NCBI RefSeq assembly: GCF_030445035.2
Contig: NC_080677.1
Location: 29,647,513 to 29,711,512 of the forward strand
DNA length: 64,000 bases
DNA from: Dasypus novemcinctus
Taxonomy: Eukaryota; Chordata; Mammalia; Cingulata; Dasypodidae
Direction of reading: 5' to 3'
Each line of letters opens with the position of its first letter. Positions within the stretch are counted from its first letter, which is position 1. The notes below the pieces were generated by a model. The model was given only the letters and a program-made list of their open reading frames with translations. It was not told the origin of the DNA and did not search any database. The position numbers and the translations under genes were made by a program. Positions 1 to 10,973 of the stretch are shown piece after piece.

Positions 1-49
1 AAAATGCTAAATGTACAGTTCTTTAAAAACAATGCATTAAAAAACATAT

Positions 50-345
50 CATGGAAGTGACTGTGGCTCAATCAGTTGGACTCCCATCTACCAACTGGGA
101 GGCCCTGGGTTCATGTCTCAGGGCCTTCTTGTGAAGGCAGGCTCGCCAGCAGGCTGCAGAGCGCCGCCATGCCACGGAGTGCTGCTGGCCCACAAGCACC
201 ACAGAGAGCTGACTCAGCAAGGTAACGCAACAAAAAAAGGGAGACAAGCAAAAAAAGAAACACAGAAGAGCACACAGCGAATGGACACAGAGAGCAGACA
301 ACAAGCAAGCTGCAAAGAGGGGGGGATAAATAAAAAATAAAAAAC
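50..345 (+). repeat. DAS-type tRNA-derived SINE, long form
   Basis: A tRNA-like head (GTGGCTCAATCAGTTGGACT, then a B-box-like GGTTCATG) is followed by a roughly 200-base body rich in GACRCA/AGCAGACAACAAG words and an A-rich tail ending in TAAATAAAAAATAAAAAA. An AAAACATA-type word occurs on both sides and is probably the target-site duplication. The same body recurs at 45751-46117 on the other strand. The family name is inferred from resemblance to armadillo SINEs. Confidence 0.8.
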
Positions 346-589
346 ATACTATACCATGCCCAGGTAAACATTTCCATAGGAGTATAAGGGCGGTTTAACA
401 TTAGGAAATATATGTATGCAATTAAACCATGTTAATAGGTAAAGGAGAAAATTTGATCCAGAGATTACCTTGATAGATTTCAGAAAAAAGTATTCAATAA
501 CTCTTACCATGTGTGAGTTTTAAAAAATTATCTCACTGGAACTAGAAGTGAGCTTCCTTATTGTAGTCTACTGTATTTGTGTAGAACTG

Positions 590-757
590 TGGTTATCATA
601 CTTTGTAGGTAGTAGAACCACCTGAGGAACTCAGTTGAAAAAAGAAAAAGCCCCAGACCCTATCCTTTTTCAACAAGCTTGGGCTTTGGTGTTCTTTTTA
701 GTTCTCCTGGTAACTCTGATACACACCAAATTTTGAGAATCACTTGTGTGGAAATTA
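590..757 (+). repeat. MER5A-like hAT DNA transposon remnant
   Basis: The right end reads CTCCTGGTAACTCTGATACA then TTTTGAGAATCACTTG, matching the terminal part of the non-autonomous MER5A family. The left end (TGTGGTTATCATACTTTG) is the degraded inverted partner. Diverged and non-coding. Confidence 0.6.
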
Positions 758-799
758 CAACAAATTTTACATTTAACAGTGAAACTTTAGGTTTATCTT

Positions 800-2860
800 A
801 CTAAAGTTAGGAAGAAGGTGAAGATGACTACTATCAATGCTTCTATTCTACATTCCTTTGGAGGTCCTAACACTGCAGTAAGATAAGAAAAATAAATAAA
901 AGGTATAAGAATTGGAAAGAAAGGAACAAAATTTTCCACAATACAATTATACAGAAAATCCAAGATGATATTCAGACAAATCATTAGCACTAATAAAATC
1001 ATTCAGCAAGATGGTTGGACATAAGATTTATATATATCTGCAAGATTCCTAAAAACTGTAATAATCCAATAGAAATATGTTAGAAATGGAGAATCTAGTC
1101 ATAATAGTGTTAGAAACGATAAAGTACCTAGTAATAAATACTATAAGAAATGGGTATATACTTTGTGCAGAAAATTACAATTTCATTGTGTGGAAATTTG
1201 AGGAGTTTAAAGAAAGACCCAAATAAAAGAAGGACTCTACCATGTTTGTGAAGGTAAATATTTACTCTCCCCAAAATATAAATCCTTTGTTTTTTTTTTT
1301 AAGTTTCCCAAAGTTTTGTTGGGGATTGGGGGATAGGAAAGACTAGTCTAGGTAGTCCTAGAATTCATATGGGAGAGCAAACAACTAAGAACAATAAAGA
1401 CAGTTTTGAAGAATAGTAACAAGAATAGGAAAAAGAGTTCAAAAGGTATGATAAAGTCATAATTATTAAGACCCTGTGGTGCTGATGCAGGGCTAGATAA
1501 AGTGATCAATAGATCAGAATAGAGAGTCTGGAAACAGACCTGTGCAATTGTGGAAATTTGGCCTAGGACAAATAGGAAAATCCCTTGGGGAAAGGATGGT
1601 CTGTTCCAGAGCCACCCAGGCTCTGTGCAATGTGAACCACATTTGTAATTTAAAATTATCTAGTAGCCATATTTATAAAAGTAAAAAGAGACAGATGAAA
1701 TTAACTTTAATAATGTTTTATTTAATTCAAAATATATGACATGTTATTTCAATATGTACTCAATGTAAAATTGTTGGAGATACTTTACATTTTATTTTAT
1801 TAAGTCTTGGAGATCCAGTGTGTATTTTATACTTACATCTGGACTCAGACTAGTGACGTTTCAAGGGCTTAACAGTTACATGTGGCTAGTGGCTACTATA
1901 TTGGATAGCACAACTCTATACAATAAATGCCACTAAGATAATTTGTTAGTCATATGAGAAAAAAATAGATCCCTCCCTTGCCCCATTATTTCAGACTTTT
2001 ACTAAAAATGTAGAGAATAACTTTATAATTTGGGGGTTAGGATGAATTTTGTAAATAAGGTACATTAAATACAAACCATAAATTAAAAGAGTGATCATTT
2101 ATACTGGGAGAAGACATATACAATGCACATTACTGATAAAGAATTAGATTGGAATTTATTAAAAAAACACCACTCCTACAAAACAATGACATGTAGAGAA
2201 AGAGCTCAACAGAAAAACTGTAAAGGTTATGAATGGCCAGTCAGAGAAGAGATGATTAAATGCCCACTCAGCCCCCAAAGATGTTCAACTTCGTTATTAA
2301 TAAATAAATGCAAATTAAATAAAAAGATAGCATTTTACACTAACAGACATCATTTTAAGTCTTTTGATGCCAAGGGTGCAGAGAAACAGGAACTCTCAAA
2401 CACTGCTGTTGAGGGTATAGACTGGTGCAGTCACCATGGAGAAAGAGCATCTAGTAAAGCTGATAATATTCGCCTTCCATGATGGAGCAATTCCACTTCG
2501 AGCACGTGGAGACAGTAACTAAAATGGTCTTTGAAGCATTGTTTTCTATAGAAATGAAGGAAGCAATATAAATATCGACAGAAAGAATAAATAACTTAAA
2601 ATATCAGAACAGTTAAAATGATGAAGTAGATCTTTAAGTATCATCATGGATGCATTTAAAAACTATCATACTGAAGAGAAAAAGGCAAGTTGTAGAAAGA
2701 TAATGCAAAGTATGATACCATTTATAGAGAACATGGTATATATTTGATTTATGTTACAAGATAACATAAATATGCCAAGGAATGGGGAAGAAGAAAGGAG
2801 AATGGGATCAAGGCCTTTGATTGATTCTGAATTTGTAAATTTTTTCATGCCACACAAGTA
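800..2860 (+). repeat. Degraded ancient L1 (L1M-type) ORF2 to 3' region
   Basis: Scattered L1 ORF2 words are readable in order: a reverse-transcriptase stretch (ATAAAAGGTATAAGAATTGG at about 897), later GAATAGAGAGTCTGGAAACAG at about 1518, then C-terminal L1 text around 2100-2480 (AATGGCCAGTCAGAGAAGAG, AACTCTCAAACACTGCTG). All frames are closed by many stops. The 1590-2040 part is unclear and may belong to something else. No coding potential remains. Confidence 0.6.
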
Positions 2861-3231
2861 AGGTAGACATCATGATTTAAAAGATCTGAGTGATGGGCTA
2901 TGTTCACCAGGGACCATGGCCATGGGCAGCACATCACGTGTGCGCTATTGGAAGCTGAAGGGGATTTATTACAGGGCATTAGGTGGCTTCCTGGAGTGTA
3001 GGGGTGATTTGGATTTGTTGACAGCATTGGAAACCAGAGAGTGGATGATACTGCCTATTGAGAGAGAGAGGAGAGAAGCAAAACAGCCTTGGAGGGCACC
3101 TTGAGGGACTCAGTTGTAGAGGAAGGATGGATCAGTGAAGGAGTTTGAGCAGAAGATGGAGAAGTGCGTGTCCTCACAGCAGGCAAGAGGATTATGGAGA
3201 GGTCAACTGTTTAGGCTGCTAAGAAGCCAAG

Positions 3232-3985
3232 TGTGGTAGTTTGGAACTATATTTCTGTACCCCAGAAAAAACATGTCCTTAAATCTAATCTATTCCTTTG
3301 GGTGTGAACCTATTGTAAGTAGGACCTTTTTTTTTTCATTTTTTAGAAAGATTTCTTTCTTTCTTTCTTTTTCTCCCCTCCCCCCGCCCCAGTTGTCTGT
3401 TCTCTGTGTCTATTTTGCTCGTGTTCTTTTTTTTTTTGTCTTTATTTTTTTAATGTTACATTAAAAAAATATGAGGTCCCCATATACCCCCACTCCCCTC
3501 ACCCCACTCCTCCCCCCATAACAACAACCTCCTCCATCATCATGAGACATTCATTGCATTTGGTGAATACATCTCTGAGCACCGCTGCACCTCATGGTCA
3601 GTGGTCCACATCATAGCCCACACTCTCCCACAGTCCACCCAGTGGGCCATGGGAGGACATACAATGAGTAGGACCTTTTGATGATTCTACTTCAGTTAAG
3701 GATTAGTCTTAATCCTATTACTGGAATCCTTTATAAAAGGAGTGGTGAGACAGAGAGAGAGAGACAGAGAGAGACAGAGACAGAGAGAGACAGAGAGACG
3801 GAGAGCGCCCAGAGGAGAAGGGAGACCAGCGACACTGCCAGGCAGAGCAGCCCAGGATTGCCCACAGCCGGTCTTTGGGAAGAGAGCACCGCCTTGATGA
3901 TGCCTTGATTTGGACTTTCCCCCAAATTTCCTATTGTTCGAACGAGACCATTTCACGGTATTTGCTTTGAGCTAGGAAACTGAAA
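3232..3985 (+). mobile_element. ERVL-MaLR-like solo LTR, interrupted by a younger insertion
   Basis: The LTR starts near GTGGTAGTTTGGAACTAT and ends near GGTATTTGCTTTGAGCTAGG then AAACTGAAAC. It carries the CCTTGATGATGCCTTGATTT block seen in MLT1-type LTRs and a GAGACAGA-rich stretch at 3747-3800. A younger element is inserted at 3331-3666 and has duplicated AGTAGGACCTTTT. Related copies lie at 21330-21775 on this strand and at 46870-47290 and 61145-61580 on the other. No internal retroviral genes accompany it. The family name is inferred from architecture. Confidence 0.6.
3331..3666 (-). mobile_element. Chimeric L1 3' end plus SINE tail, with 13-bp target duplication
   Basis: On the minus strand the insert begins with the 3' end of the xenarthran L1 seen at 54370-55845 (3666 down to about 3440), runs into an A-tract, continues with the 3' third of a SINE (AACAGACAACTGGGGC and an AAAGAAAGAAAG stretch), and ends in a second A-tract. 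One pair of AGTAGGACCTTTT repeats (3318-3330 and 3667-3679) brackets the whole. A single insertion made by template switching is the simplest reading. A SINE inserted into the L1 tail is the alternative. Confidence 0.65.
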
Positions 3986-4434
3986 CACGAAGTAAGCAGA
4001 AAACTGGAGCCGCGAGGAGGCCGTCAGTGACTGCAGGGGCGCACCCTCGGCGGTGGGCGCGGACGGCTGCTGGAAGTGGGCTGAGGGACGGAGCCCCACC
4101 TCTGCTCCCCGCAGGCTGGGCTAGGGAGAGCCGTGGGAGGCTGCTGGGTCGGGCGGGGCAGACGGTATTTTTCACATTTCAAAACTTCAAACCCGAGGCT
4201 CAGAGATGTTAAAAGCCTTGATCTGCGGCTGAGCCAGGCCTCGTGGGTCTGAACCAGCACTCTGAGAGGGACGCCCGCTGCCTTTCCACTGCTAGAATTC
4301 CCACAGCGCCCTTATTTGCCACTTACCAATAAGCGATAGAGCCTTATAACTGCTGAAAAGGATACTAATGGTCTGAGCATCTCATAAAAATTTCCACAAA
4401 CTGTATTTGTTTTTTATCAAAAAAAGGATTTGCA

Positions 4435-4640
4435 TGCTTACACTGTGCCCCAAACGCTATGCTGTGTGATTTACATTATCCTATTTAAGACTCACAATAC
4501 TTTCATAAGATAGGAACTGGTATTAGTTCTTTTTTATGGCAAGGAAATTGAAGCTTAAGAAGTAAAGTCACTTTCCCTAAATGACACGATTAGAGAATGA
4601 TGGAGCCAGGGATTAAATAGGAAGGCTCCTGGATATAGCA
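4435..4640 (-). repeat. MIR SINE fragment
   Basis: Antisense MIR core text is readable: ATTATCCTATTTAAGACTCA, then GGCAAGGAAATTGAAGCTTA, then TGATGGAGCCAGGGATTAAA. The element is old, diverged and truncated. Confidence 0.65.
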
Positions 4641-4730
4641 TATGATCTCACATCTGCATTGCCCTAGATCCTAGTCAAACAAAGTTAACACTAACGGTAT
4701 AACCTTTGAGTCAACCAAAGAATTACTCCC

Positions 4731-4803
4731 TGGTTCCACTGGGGATTGAACCCAGGACCTTCTGCGTGTAAAGCAGATGTGATAACCACTACACTATGGA
4801 ACC
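4731..4803 (-). tRNA. tRNA-Val(TAC)
   Basis: Read on the minus strand, this 73-nt unit folds into a complete cloverleaf. The acceptor stem GGTTCCA/TGGAACC is fully paired with an A discriminator. The D arm is GTGT...ATCAC. The anticodon stem TCTGC/GCAGA carries the loop TTTACAC (anticodon TAC, valine). The T stem CTGGG/CCCAG carries the loop TTCAATC. The internal promoter is intact: A box TAGTGTAGTGG and B box GGTTCAATCCC. No CCA is encoded and there is no intron, as expected for a nuclear gene. The odd point is that no run of four T follows on the minus strand for at least 100 bases, so normal Pol III termination is not evident. It may be a weakly expressed or recently inactivated copy. It is not the head of a SINE, since no body or A-tail follows. 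Confidence 0.85.
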
Positions 4804-5446
4804 AGCTGTCAATCTGGGAATTAGGTCTTTAGATACAGGCTTAATCATTCCTACTGGGTAAAAGGAGAGAGAATATGGTAAAGATTAGGTGAGTTAAGTA
4901 TCTTTAACTCCAAAGATAAAATTTCTGCCTAAGAGGAACCCTTAGCAACTGAAGGATACTGGGCGCTGCTGCAATTTATGACAGTCAGTATGCATTTTCA
5001 GTCTATATAGCATTTCAGTAAAGATGATCCCAAATATTATAGGCATTTGAGCATTTTTAGAAGGATTATGCCATGAATTGCTTAGAACAGGTTGGGATGG
5101 TTGTTGTGGGTTAGGTGTGGTGCTGGTTAGATGTTGGGGTAGAGTGAGCAAAACAGAGCCGATTCCTGCCCTTGTGAAGCTGACAGTTTAGACAATATTT
5201 TATCAGGATAGAGTTGCTACTAGGTGATGGGGTGGGACCTATGAAAACCTTGGCCACTGAGGGTCAGATGGGGAAGGATCTATGGGAATGGTAGGTCCTG
5301 TGCAACTTCTGAGAGTGAACAGCCTCCAGAGTGCTGCAAAGTTGTTGCCTTCTTCTTTGCTAATAAATTCTGAGTTTTTTCAGATACCCAAAAGTCTTAG
5401 AGAAGGTGGAATGCTCCCCAGCTCAGGTGTAAATCTTGGTTAATCT

Positions 5447-5625
5447 AACTCAGTAGTCTCAAATTTAATCCTGCATTTGAATCACCTGGAGGATTTGTTA
5501 AAAAACAGATTGCTGGGTGTTACTCCCTGATTCAGTAAATCAGACCTGAGTAATTGCATTTTTAACATGTCTCACTGAAGGCTTTTGCTGGTCAAGGGAC
5601 CACACTTGGAGAATTGCTGATCTAA
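5447..5625 (-). repeat. MER5A-like hAT DNA transposon remnant
   Basis: The text GAATCACCTGGAGGATTTGT, AACAGATTGCTGGGTGTTAC, TGATTCAGTAAATCAGA, then GACCACACTTGGAGAATTGC is MER5A read in reverse. Both ends are present, so it is close to full length for this small family. Confidence 0.75.
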
Positions 5626-5639
5626 ACTACTCCTGGTAA

Positions 5640-6540
5640 CCCATTTCCCTTGCTAGAGGCTGGTTTAGCTTTGAGATTATGATGAGGTTCTGGCCAATGA
5701 GATGTGAGGGGGTGAATGTAAGGGGCCTCCTGGGAAGGGTTACCTTGCTGTTAAATGGCACACATAGGAAGAGAGAGGCAGTGTCCTGCTTGTCCTTAAA
5801 GCGACCTCTTGTAACCATGTGAGTCAAAGCCTGAGGGAAATGCCAGTCAGCTGAGGATAGTGAAGTGGGAAGAAAGAGCCAACCTTGGAGACATCCTACA
5901 CGTGGACTTCTTACTCAGTAATAAACATTCTCATTGTTTAAGTTCTTCATGTGAGAATGTTTGTTATGTGCCGCAGAAAATATCCTAATGGTGCATCTGC
6001 CACTTCTTATGTTAATGATTGTCTCCTTATTGTTATAAGTCAGTAATCCACACTGAAGAAGCGTCTATATGGGCTCCTGGTATTATATTGCCCTTGCCAC
6101 ATTGGTACTGTTACTGGACATGTTGGAAACAGGTAAGGAGGGGTCACCTTGATCCACTCGAGAGTTATGAACCAATTGGTCCATGTAGACCTCAAGGATT
6201 TTCGCAATGATCCCTGGAGAAGAACCCTAATCTCTCTACCTTTCAAACACATACACGCGTGTGTATCCCGTCCCTCTTGATGTGTGGTGCTGAAGTCTGG
6301 CCTTGTGAGGGCTCTTTTGGTCTTGCAACACGTCCTCTCTGCTTGGACTGTGGCGTCTGAACTTGCTTTCCTCAGTGGGTTCTCACTTGGCCTGATTCTT
6401 GGAGCCCCATATTGCCTGGACAGGAATCCCCTACTCCATTTCCATGGCTTCTCATTCCCCAAATCTGCCAAATGGTGGACTAAACTTGGCCTGCCCCACC
6501 TGGCAGGGGAGTGGTTTTGGAAGGATGGACCTGCATAGAA
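5640..6540. other. Intergenic stretch without a recognisable gene
   Basis: No supported gene is visible. The part 5655-5990 has an LTR-like look (CCAATGAGATGTGAGG near the start, an AATAAAC signal and a GTTTAAG motif near 5921-5945), suggesting an old MaLR or other LTR, but the family could not be assigned. The 143-residue minus-strand frame at 6040-6471 has no recognisable domain. Confidence 0.35.
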
Positions 6541-6554
6541 TGAATCACATTTGT

Positions 6555-6720
6555 ATATTACTGTACAGTTTACACTGAGCTTTTATTTTCACATTCAGGT
6601 GCTCAGTGGATCCTTACAAGAACTCTGAGAGGGTGGGAGACAGATATTCTTGTTATTTCCATTTTCAGGTTAGGGAACTGGAGCAAACTAAGAGTGTGCT
6701 CCTTTACAGATTGGGGTAGA
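6555..6720 (-). repeat. Probable MIR fragment
   Basis: Antisense MIR-like order is seen: ATCCTTACAAGAACTCTGAG, then TATTTCCATTTTCAGGTTAG, then GGAACTGGAGCAAACTAAGA. Strongly diverged. Confidence 0.45.
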
Positions 6721-7329
6721 GGGGAGAAAAGGGTATCAAGCTTAGTGACTAGAGTGACCAAAAATCTGTTACAGTAATACTTGCTTATTAACTTTTAAGA
6801 AGGTCTTGTAAAATACAGGTGATTTCACAAGAAAGTACATAATTTTTTAGCAACAATGGAAATAAGGAAAAATTTGCTCCCGTAAATGATATATTATACA
6901 TATTAGGTTTATAGGCCTATGAAATGAGAGCTTCATCTCTTTTTCTTAGTCAAGCTTCATTATAGGTTCTCTCTTCTTTCCTCACCTCATTCACCCAGGA
7001 GTGTTTAGTAATGTGTCTTTTTTACCACACCCTCCTCACTGAAGTGTTCTGGCTAAGTTACCCGCGGTCCTTTAATTGCCACATCCAAAGGAAACGCATC
7101 AGCTTGTCCTCTTTCAGCAGCATTTGCCCCTGGTGGCCCTCCACCCCTGAGGCTGTGCCTTTCCCTGCTTTCATCTTATGCTGCCCTCTCTCCTCCTCCT
7201 CCTCTGCTCATTCCTGATCTTCCTCAGGAAGTTCTCTGAGTTTCCTTAGATTTTGTTCTTACACAAGGACCTTCCTTGGTCCTGTTTGCTTCAATTGTCC
7301 ATACACTGTGACTGGGTCATATCATCTGC

Positions 7330-7950
7330 ACCTCAGCCCTCTCTCGTGAGCTCTGAAGCCACGTGTCCAACCGCCTACCAGACATTCCCACCTGGGTGAG
7401 TCACTGCTCCTCACCACACAAACTGAACCCAGGTCCCTGCTGCACCTGCTCCTCTTCCCATATTCCCTTATCTTCCCAAATAATCATTAATTGCAAAAAA
7501 ACCACAACAGAACTACGGGTGTCACCTGTGGTGCTTTCCTTCCTTCTAATCCTGGCTTCAAATCAGTTAAGTCCTGACAACTTCCTCATTCTCTCTCACA
7601 TCCATGATTCTTTCCACTCTTCCTGTCATGGGCCAAGTTCAGGCTCTCATTGCCTATAATGGCTTCCTGATTAGCCTCTGTACCTCTAATTTTACATCCT
7701 TCACATGCCACCAGACAGATCTTTCTATGTTTGGATATTCTAATGTTATACTCTCGCTTGGTACATAAGGTTTCTTATTCTCTCGCCCAGATTTGCTTGT
7801 TTTGCCTCATTCCCCATTCTCTGCCCTTACACTTCATATTCAGGTTATACTCAACTTTCTACAGTCCTCCAAGCATGCATCCCACCTTTACCTCTTGCAC
7901 CTACTGTGTTCTCTGCCTTGGGAAGCGTAAGAGAGTCTCAGAAGGGAGAT
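7330..7950 (+). repeat. L2-like LINE fragment
   Basis: Text such as GTCCAACCGCCTACCAGACA, then TTCCCATATTCCCTTATC, and a pyrimidine-rich cysteine/proline-coding flavour match the 3' part of the ancient L2 LINE as remembered. Stops and frameshifts break every frame. The family assignment is from memory. Confidence 0.45.
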
Positions 7951-8539
7951 AGAAGTTGAACTGAGACTTGCAGGTTGTGTCAGAGAGTGCCGGGGCTGCA
8001 TGAGGTCTCCATGGTTCTTGAGCTCAAGGAATCTATTCTTTAGTGGGAGACAGATATATAAGCAATTGCAGTACTTCATGATAATTGCTGTATTAGAAAT
8101 ATATACATATGGCAGTATGTCATTGAATATGATATAAAGGTTTTTCATTCAACTTAGAAAAAAATGATGACACCAACTCATTTGTGTTACCAAACAACTG
8201 ACTAAGCATACTTCTCCAAAGCATAAGGTCCAAGGTGGTGGCTTGCATGTGCCAGAATAAATCTAAGTGGAACCAATAAATGGATTAGAAACTTATGAAG
8301 CATTTTGTATGATCTATTTGTTTTAAAAAGACAATAAAAGAATTAAAAAGAAAATTATGAAGCAGGCTTGAAGAAGGGCAAAGACTTTCTGAGTGGTACT
8401 CATGAGATGTTCTATGTTTTATTATTATATTAAAATGAACTTCATTTGCACTCTCTCCTTTCTCTTCCCCTCTCTTAAATGATGGTGCAGAAGAGAACCC
8501 TGAATCAAGCCTGGTCTTTGTTTCTCTGTTCCATGGCCC

Positions 8540-9060
8540 TGGGTAATCTTAGTTAATCCCATGGTTTCCACTGTTGTCTCCAATGGGTCACTTCCAAATC
8601 CTTATCTCCAGCCCTGGTCTGTTAATACACTTGCTCATAAAACACCTCTGCTTGGAAATTTCAGAGATACCTCCATTTCATCATTTCTAACATGGAACTT
8701 ATCATCTTCCCTACCTCTTCTACCCTTCCTCAGGAATCCCCTCTTTTCATATTCTTCATTTCAATAACTATTACCCATTTGGCAATTAAGGAATCTTGGG
8801 GTCATCCTTGATTCCTTAATCCAATCCATAAACAAATGTTTTTCAATTCTGCCTCCTAAGTATAATTCAACTCTGTGCTATTGCCACCCAACCCAGGCTA
8901 CTATCATCTCAGTCCTATATTACAACCACATATACTGACTCCCTACATCTACTCTCAATACCCTCAATTCATCAACACATTCTCTGATCTATCCACAGTC
9001 AAGCAAGTGATCATTTAACAATGTAAATCCAATTGGGTCATCTACCTCATTCAGCACTCA
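8540..9060 (+). repeat. L2-like LINE fragment
   Basis: The block ATCCTTATCTCCAGCCCTGG, GGGGTCATCCTTGATTCC, then CCAATCCATAAACAAATG follows the order of the L2 3' ORF region. It probably belongs to the same old insertion as 7330-7950, separated by other sequence. No intact frame. Confidence 0.45.
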
Positions 9061-9061
9061 G

Positions 9062-9336
9062 GGTGCTAAATGTAATGTGGTACCCTGGATGGGATCCTGG
9101 AAGAGAAAAAGAACATCAGTTGAAAAAGCAGGGAAATCTGAATGAAGTCTGGAGTTTAGCTAACGATAATGCACCAATGATGGTTTCTCACTTTGACAAA
9201 AGTACTGTGGTTATATACATGGAACATTAGGAGAGACTGGACTAGGGGCATATCTGTGTACTACCTTGGCAACTTTTCTGTAAATCTAAAATTATTCCAA
9301 AATTGTATGTTTGCTTAAAAAAAAAAAAAAAACCCA
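9062..9336 (+). repeat. L1M-type 3' UTR with A-tail
   Basis: The text ACCCTGGATGGGATCCTGGA, GAAATCTGAATGAAGTCTGG, then CTGTAAATCTAAAATTATTC followed by a 16-base A run is the standard 3' end of an old mammalian L1. It is 5' truncated. Confidence 0.7.
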
Positions 9337-9339
9337 CAC

Positions 9340-10715
9340 AAACCCAATAGCTCCTTTATCCCCTTATGTTAGAATCCAAAAACTTTGATATGAGCAACTT
9401 CCTCTTTCCAGCCAGACTAAACTTACTTGTTCATTCTTCCAGTGAGATAAGGCCCTTTCTTGCCTCCACGTATTCACGATGTCTGGCCCCATTAAAAAGT
9501 GCTTGATAAATATTGGTTGGAAAAAATAAAGGAATATTAAAATTTTAAAACCAAACACATCAGGATTGATAGATCCTGAGTACTTATACGCCAACCAGAC
9601 TGGGTGTTCAGGAAGAGTCAGGCAGTCCCGGCAATTCTTCATCCGTACGGTATGTTTCTTTCCTGTGCTCTCCTCACCACCCCTCCTCGATCGCATCTTC
9701 CCCTCTGCCCTTCCAGACTCCTGTTTGAAATTCTGCACTGGCCGGCCCCCCAACCAGCTTCTCTCCCCTATACAAACGCGTCCAATTATTTCTTGCTGGC
9801 CACCCAGACTTCCTGGTGCCCTCCACGCTGTCGAACCAGGTGACGTGAATGCCCATTTATCTTAATGGGAGAAAGCAAAAGGGTCTCCTCCCAATCTCAC
9901 ACTGTCTTCTCCCCCTCACCCTGCCCCTGTCCCACCTCCCCCAAGCTACTTGTGGACAATTTGACAGTGAGTTTCTGGGAATAATGCTGCCTCTTTTATG
10001 GTCTAACTACCAGAGTCATTCCAATGGCAGGAATTTCAAGCCAGGTAAGAGGAGCCGGGTCAGGCTGCCAGATGGTGGAGGAGATAGGTGAGGGTGAGCA
10101 GCTTCAGACTAAAGCAAGGCGGGGGGGATCAAGTGTTGTAATCACATTGGAGAGAAGGAGTCAAGTGAACCTCATTAGCCATTATAGAGTGCTGTTATAA
10201 TATCCCTCATTATTACCTAGAAGTGGATTTAAACTGGGACAAACCCTGTCCTGCTCCTGCTTCGTTCACCCCCTCCCCCATGCCATAGCCTTTCCCATTC
10301 CAAGCCATTGCTCTTAAAACAGTAATGATAATAATGAGACATCACTCTTCCTAATTACTTGAGGTCATAATTTCATCTCGGATGCTACAGTCAGAATATC
10401 GGCTGCACTTTTTCAGACGAGGAAACTCATTCCCAAGGCCATGTGCTGATAGTAGTAACACAGGCAGAGCTGGCATTTCTGCCTCCCAAACTCTCTTGCC
10501 TCTGTCCCACAAACGGCCTGGAGGGATTGGCTCAAACCCGCCCCTCTCTTTGGAGGGCACAAATGGGGCGGGTCTTCTCAAAAGTGAAGGTGGAGTGTTA
10601 GACTCTTAGACCAGATTCTCCAGTAGGAGGCGATAGAAAATCTGTTGTCAAAATCACTCCGGGAACAAAGGTCTGGAGAGCCCCTCCCCACCCCCAACAC
10701 AACTTTCATGAACAT
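9340..10715. other. Intergenic region downstream of CHN2
   Basis: Mostly single-copy-looking sequence without a recognisable gene, RNA or repeat. Several frames of 75-129 residues occur at 9364-9865 and 10351-10609 on both strands, but they overlap one another and show no domain. The minus-strand sequence at about 10681-10700, just past the CHN2 polyadenylation signals, is G- and GT-rich, as expected for a downstream cleavage element. Confidence 0.5.
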
Positions 10716-10739
10716 TCTCCAAAACGACAGACAGAGGAA

Positions 10740-10754
10740 TTTAATACATTTAAT
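10740..10754 (-). terminator. CHN2: Distal polyadenylation signals (two ATTAAA)
   Basis: Two ATTAAA hexamers, the commonest variant signal, lie at 10749-10754 and 10740-10745 on the minus strand. About 30-60 bases further on the minus strand is GTTGTGTTGGGGGTGGGG, a good GU/G-rich downstream element. Cleavage near 10715-10725 is expected. Confidence 0.6.
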
Positions 10755-10931
10755 GCTCTTCCTTCCATTTACACTATCATAAATTACAAAGTATTGTGCA
10801 CTTCACAAAATAAAACCATTTCCAGATAATTTTTGACAGTATCAAGGAGTACAGGAGCCACAACAAACAAATCTGTACAGCTGGGAGAAACAGCAATCGC
10901 AGGGCCCAAGCAGAGCCGTCCTGACGCCCTT

Positions 10932-10973
10932 GCGGCAATGGAGCCCAACCGCGCGGCAATGGAGCCCAACCGC
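10932..10973 (-). repeat. Perfect 21-bp tandem duplication in the 3' UTR
   Basis: The unit GCGGCAATGGAGCCCAACCG plus C occurs twice back to back at 10932 and 10953. It is GC-rich within an otherwise AT-rich UTR. The identity of the copies points to a recent duplication. Confidence 0.85.

Noticed and set aside
6040-6471. 143-residue minus-strand frame
   Set aside because: No domain, no splice context, and overlapping frames on the other strand; probably chance or old repeat.
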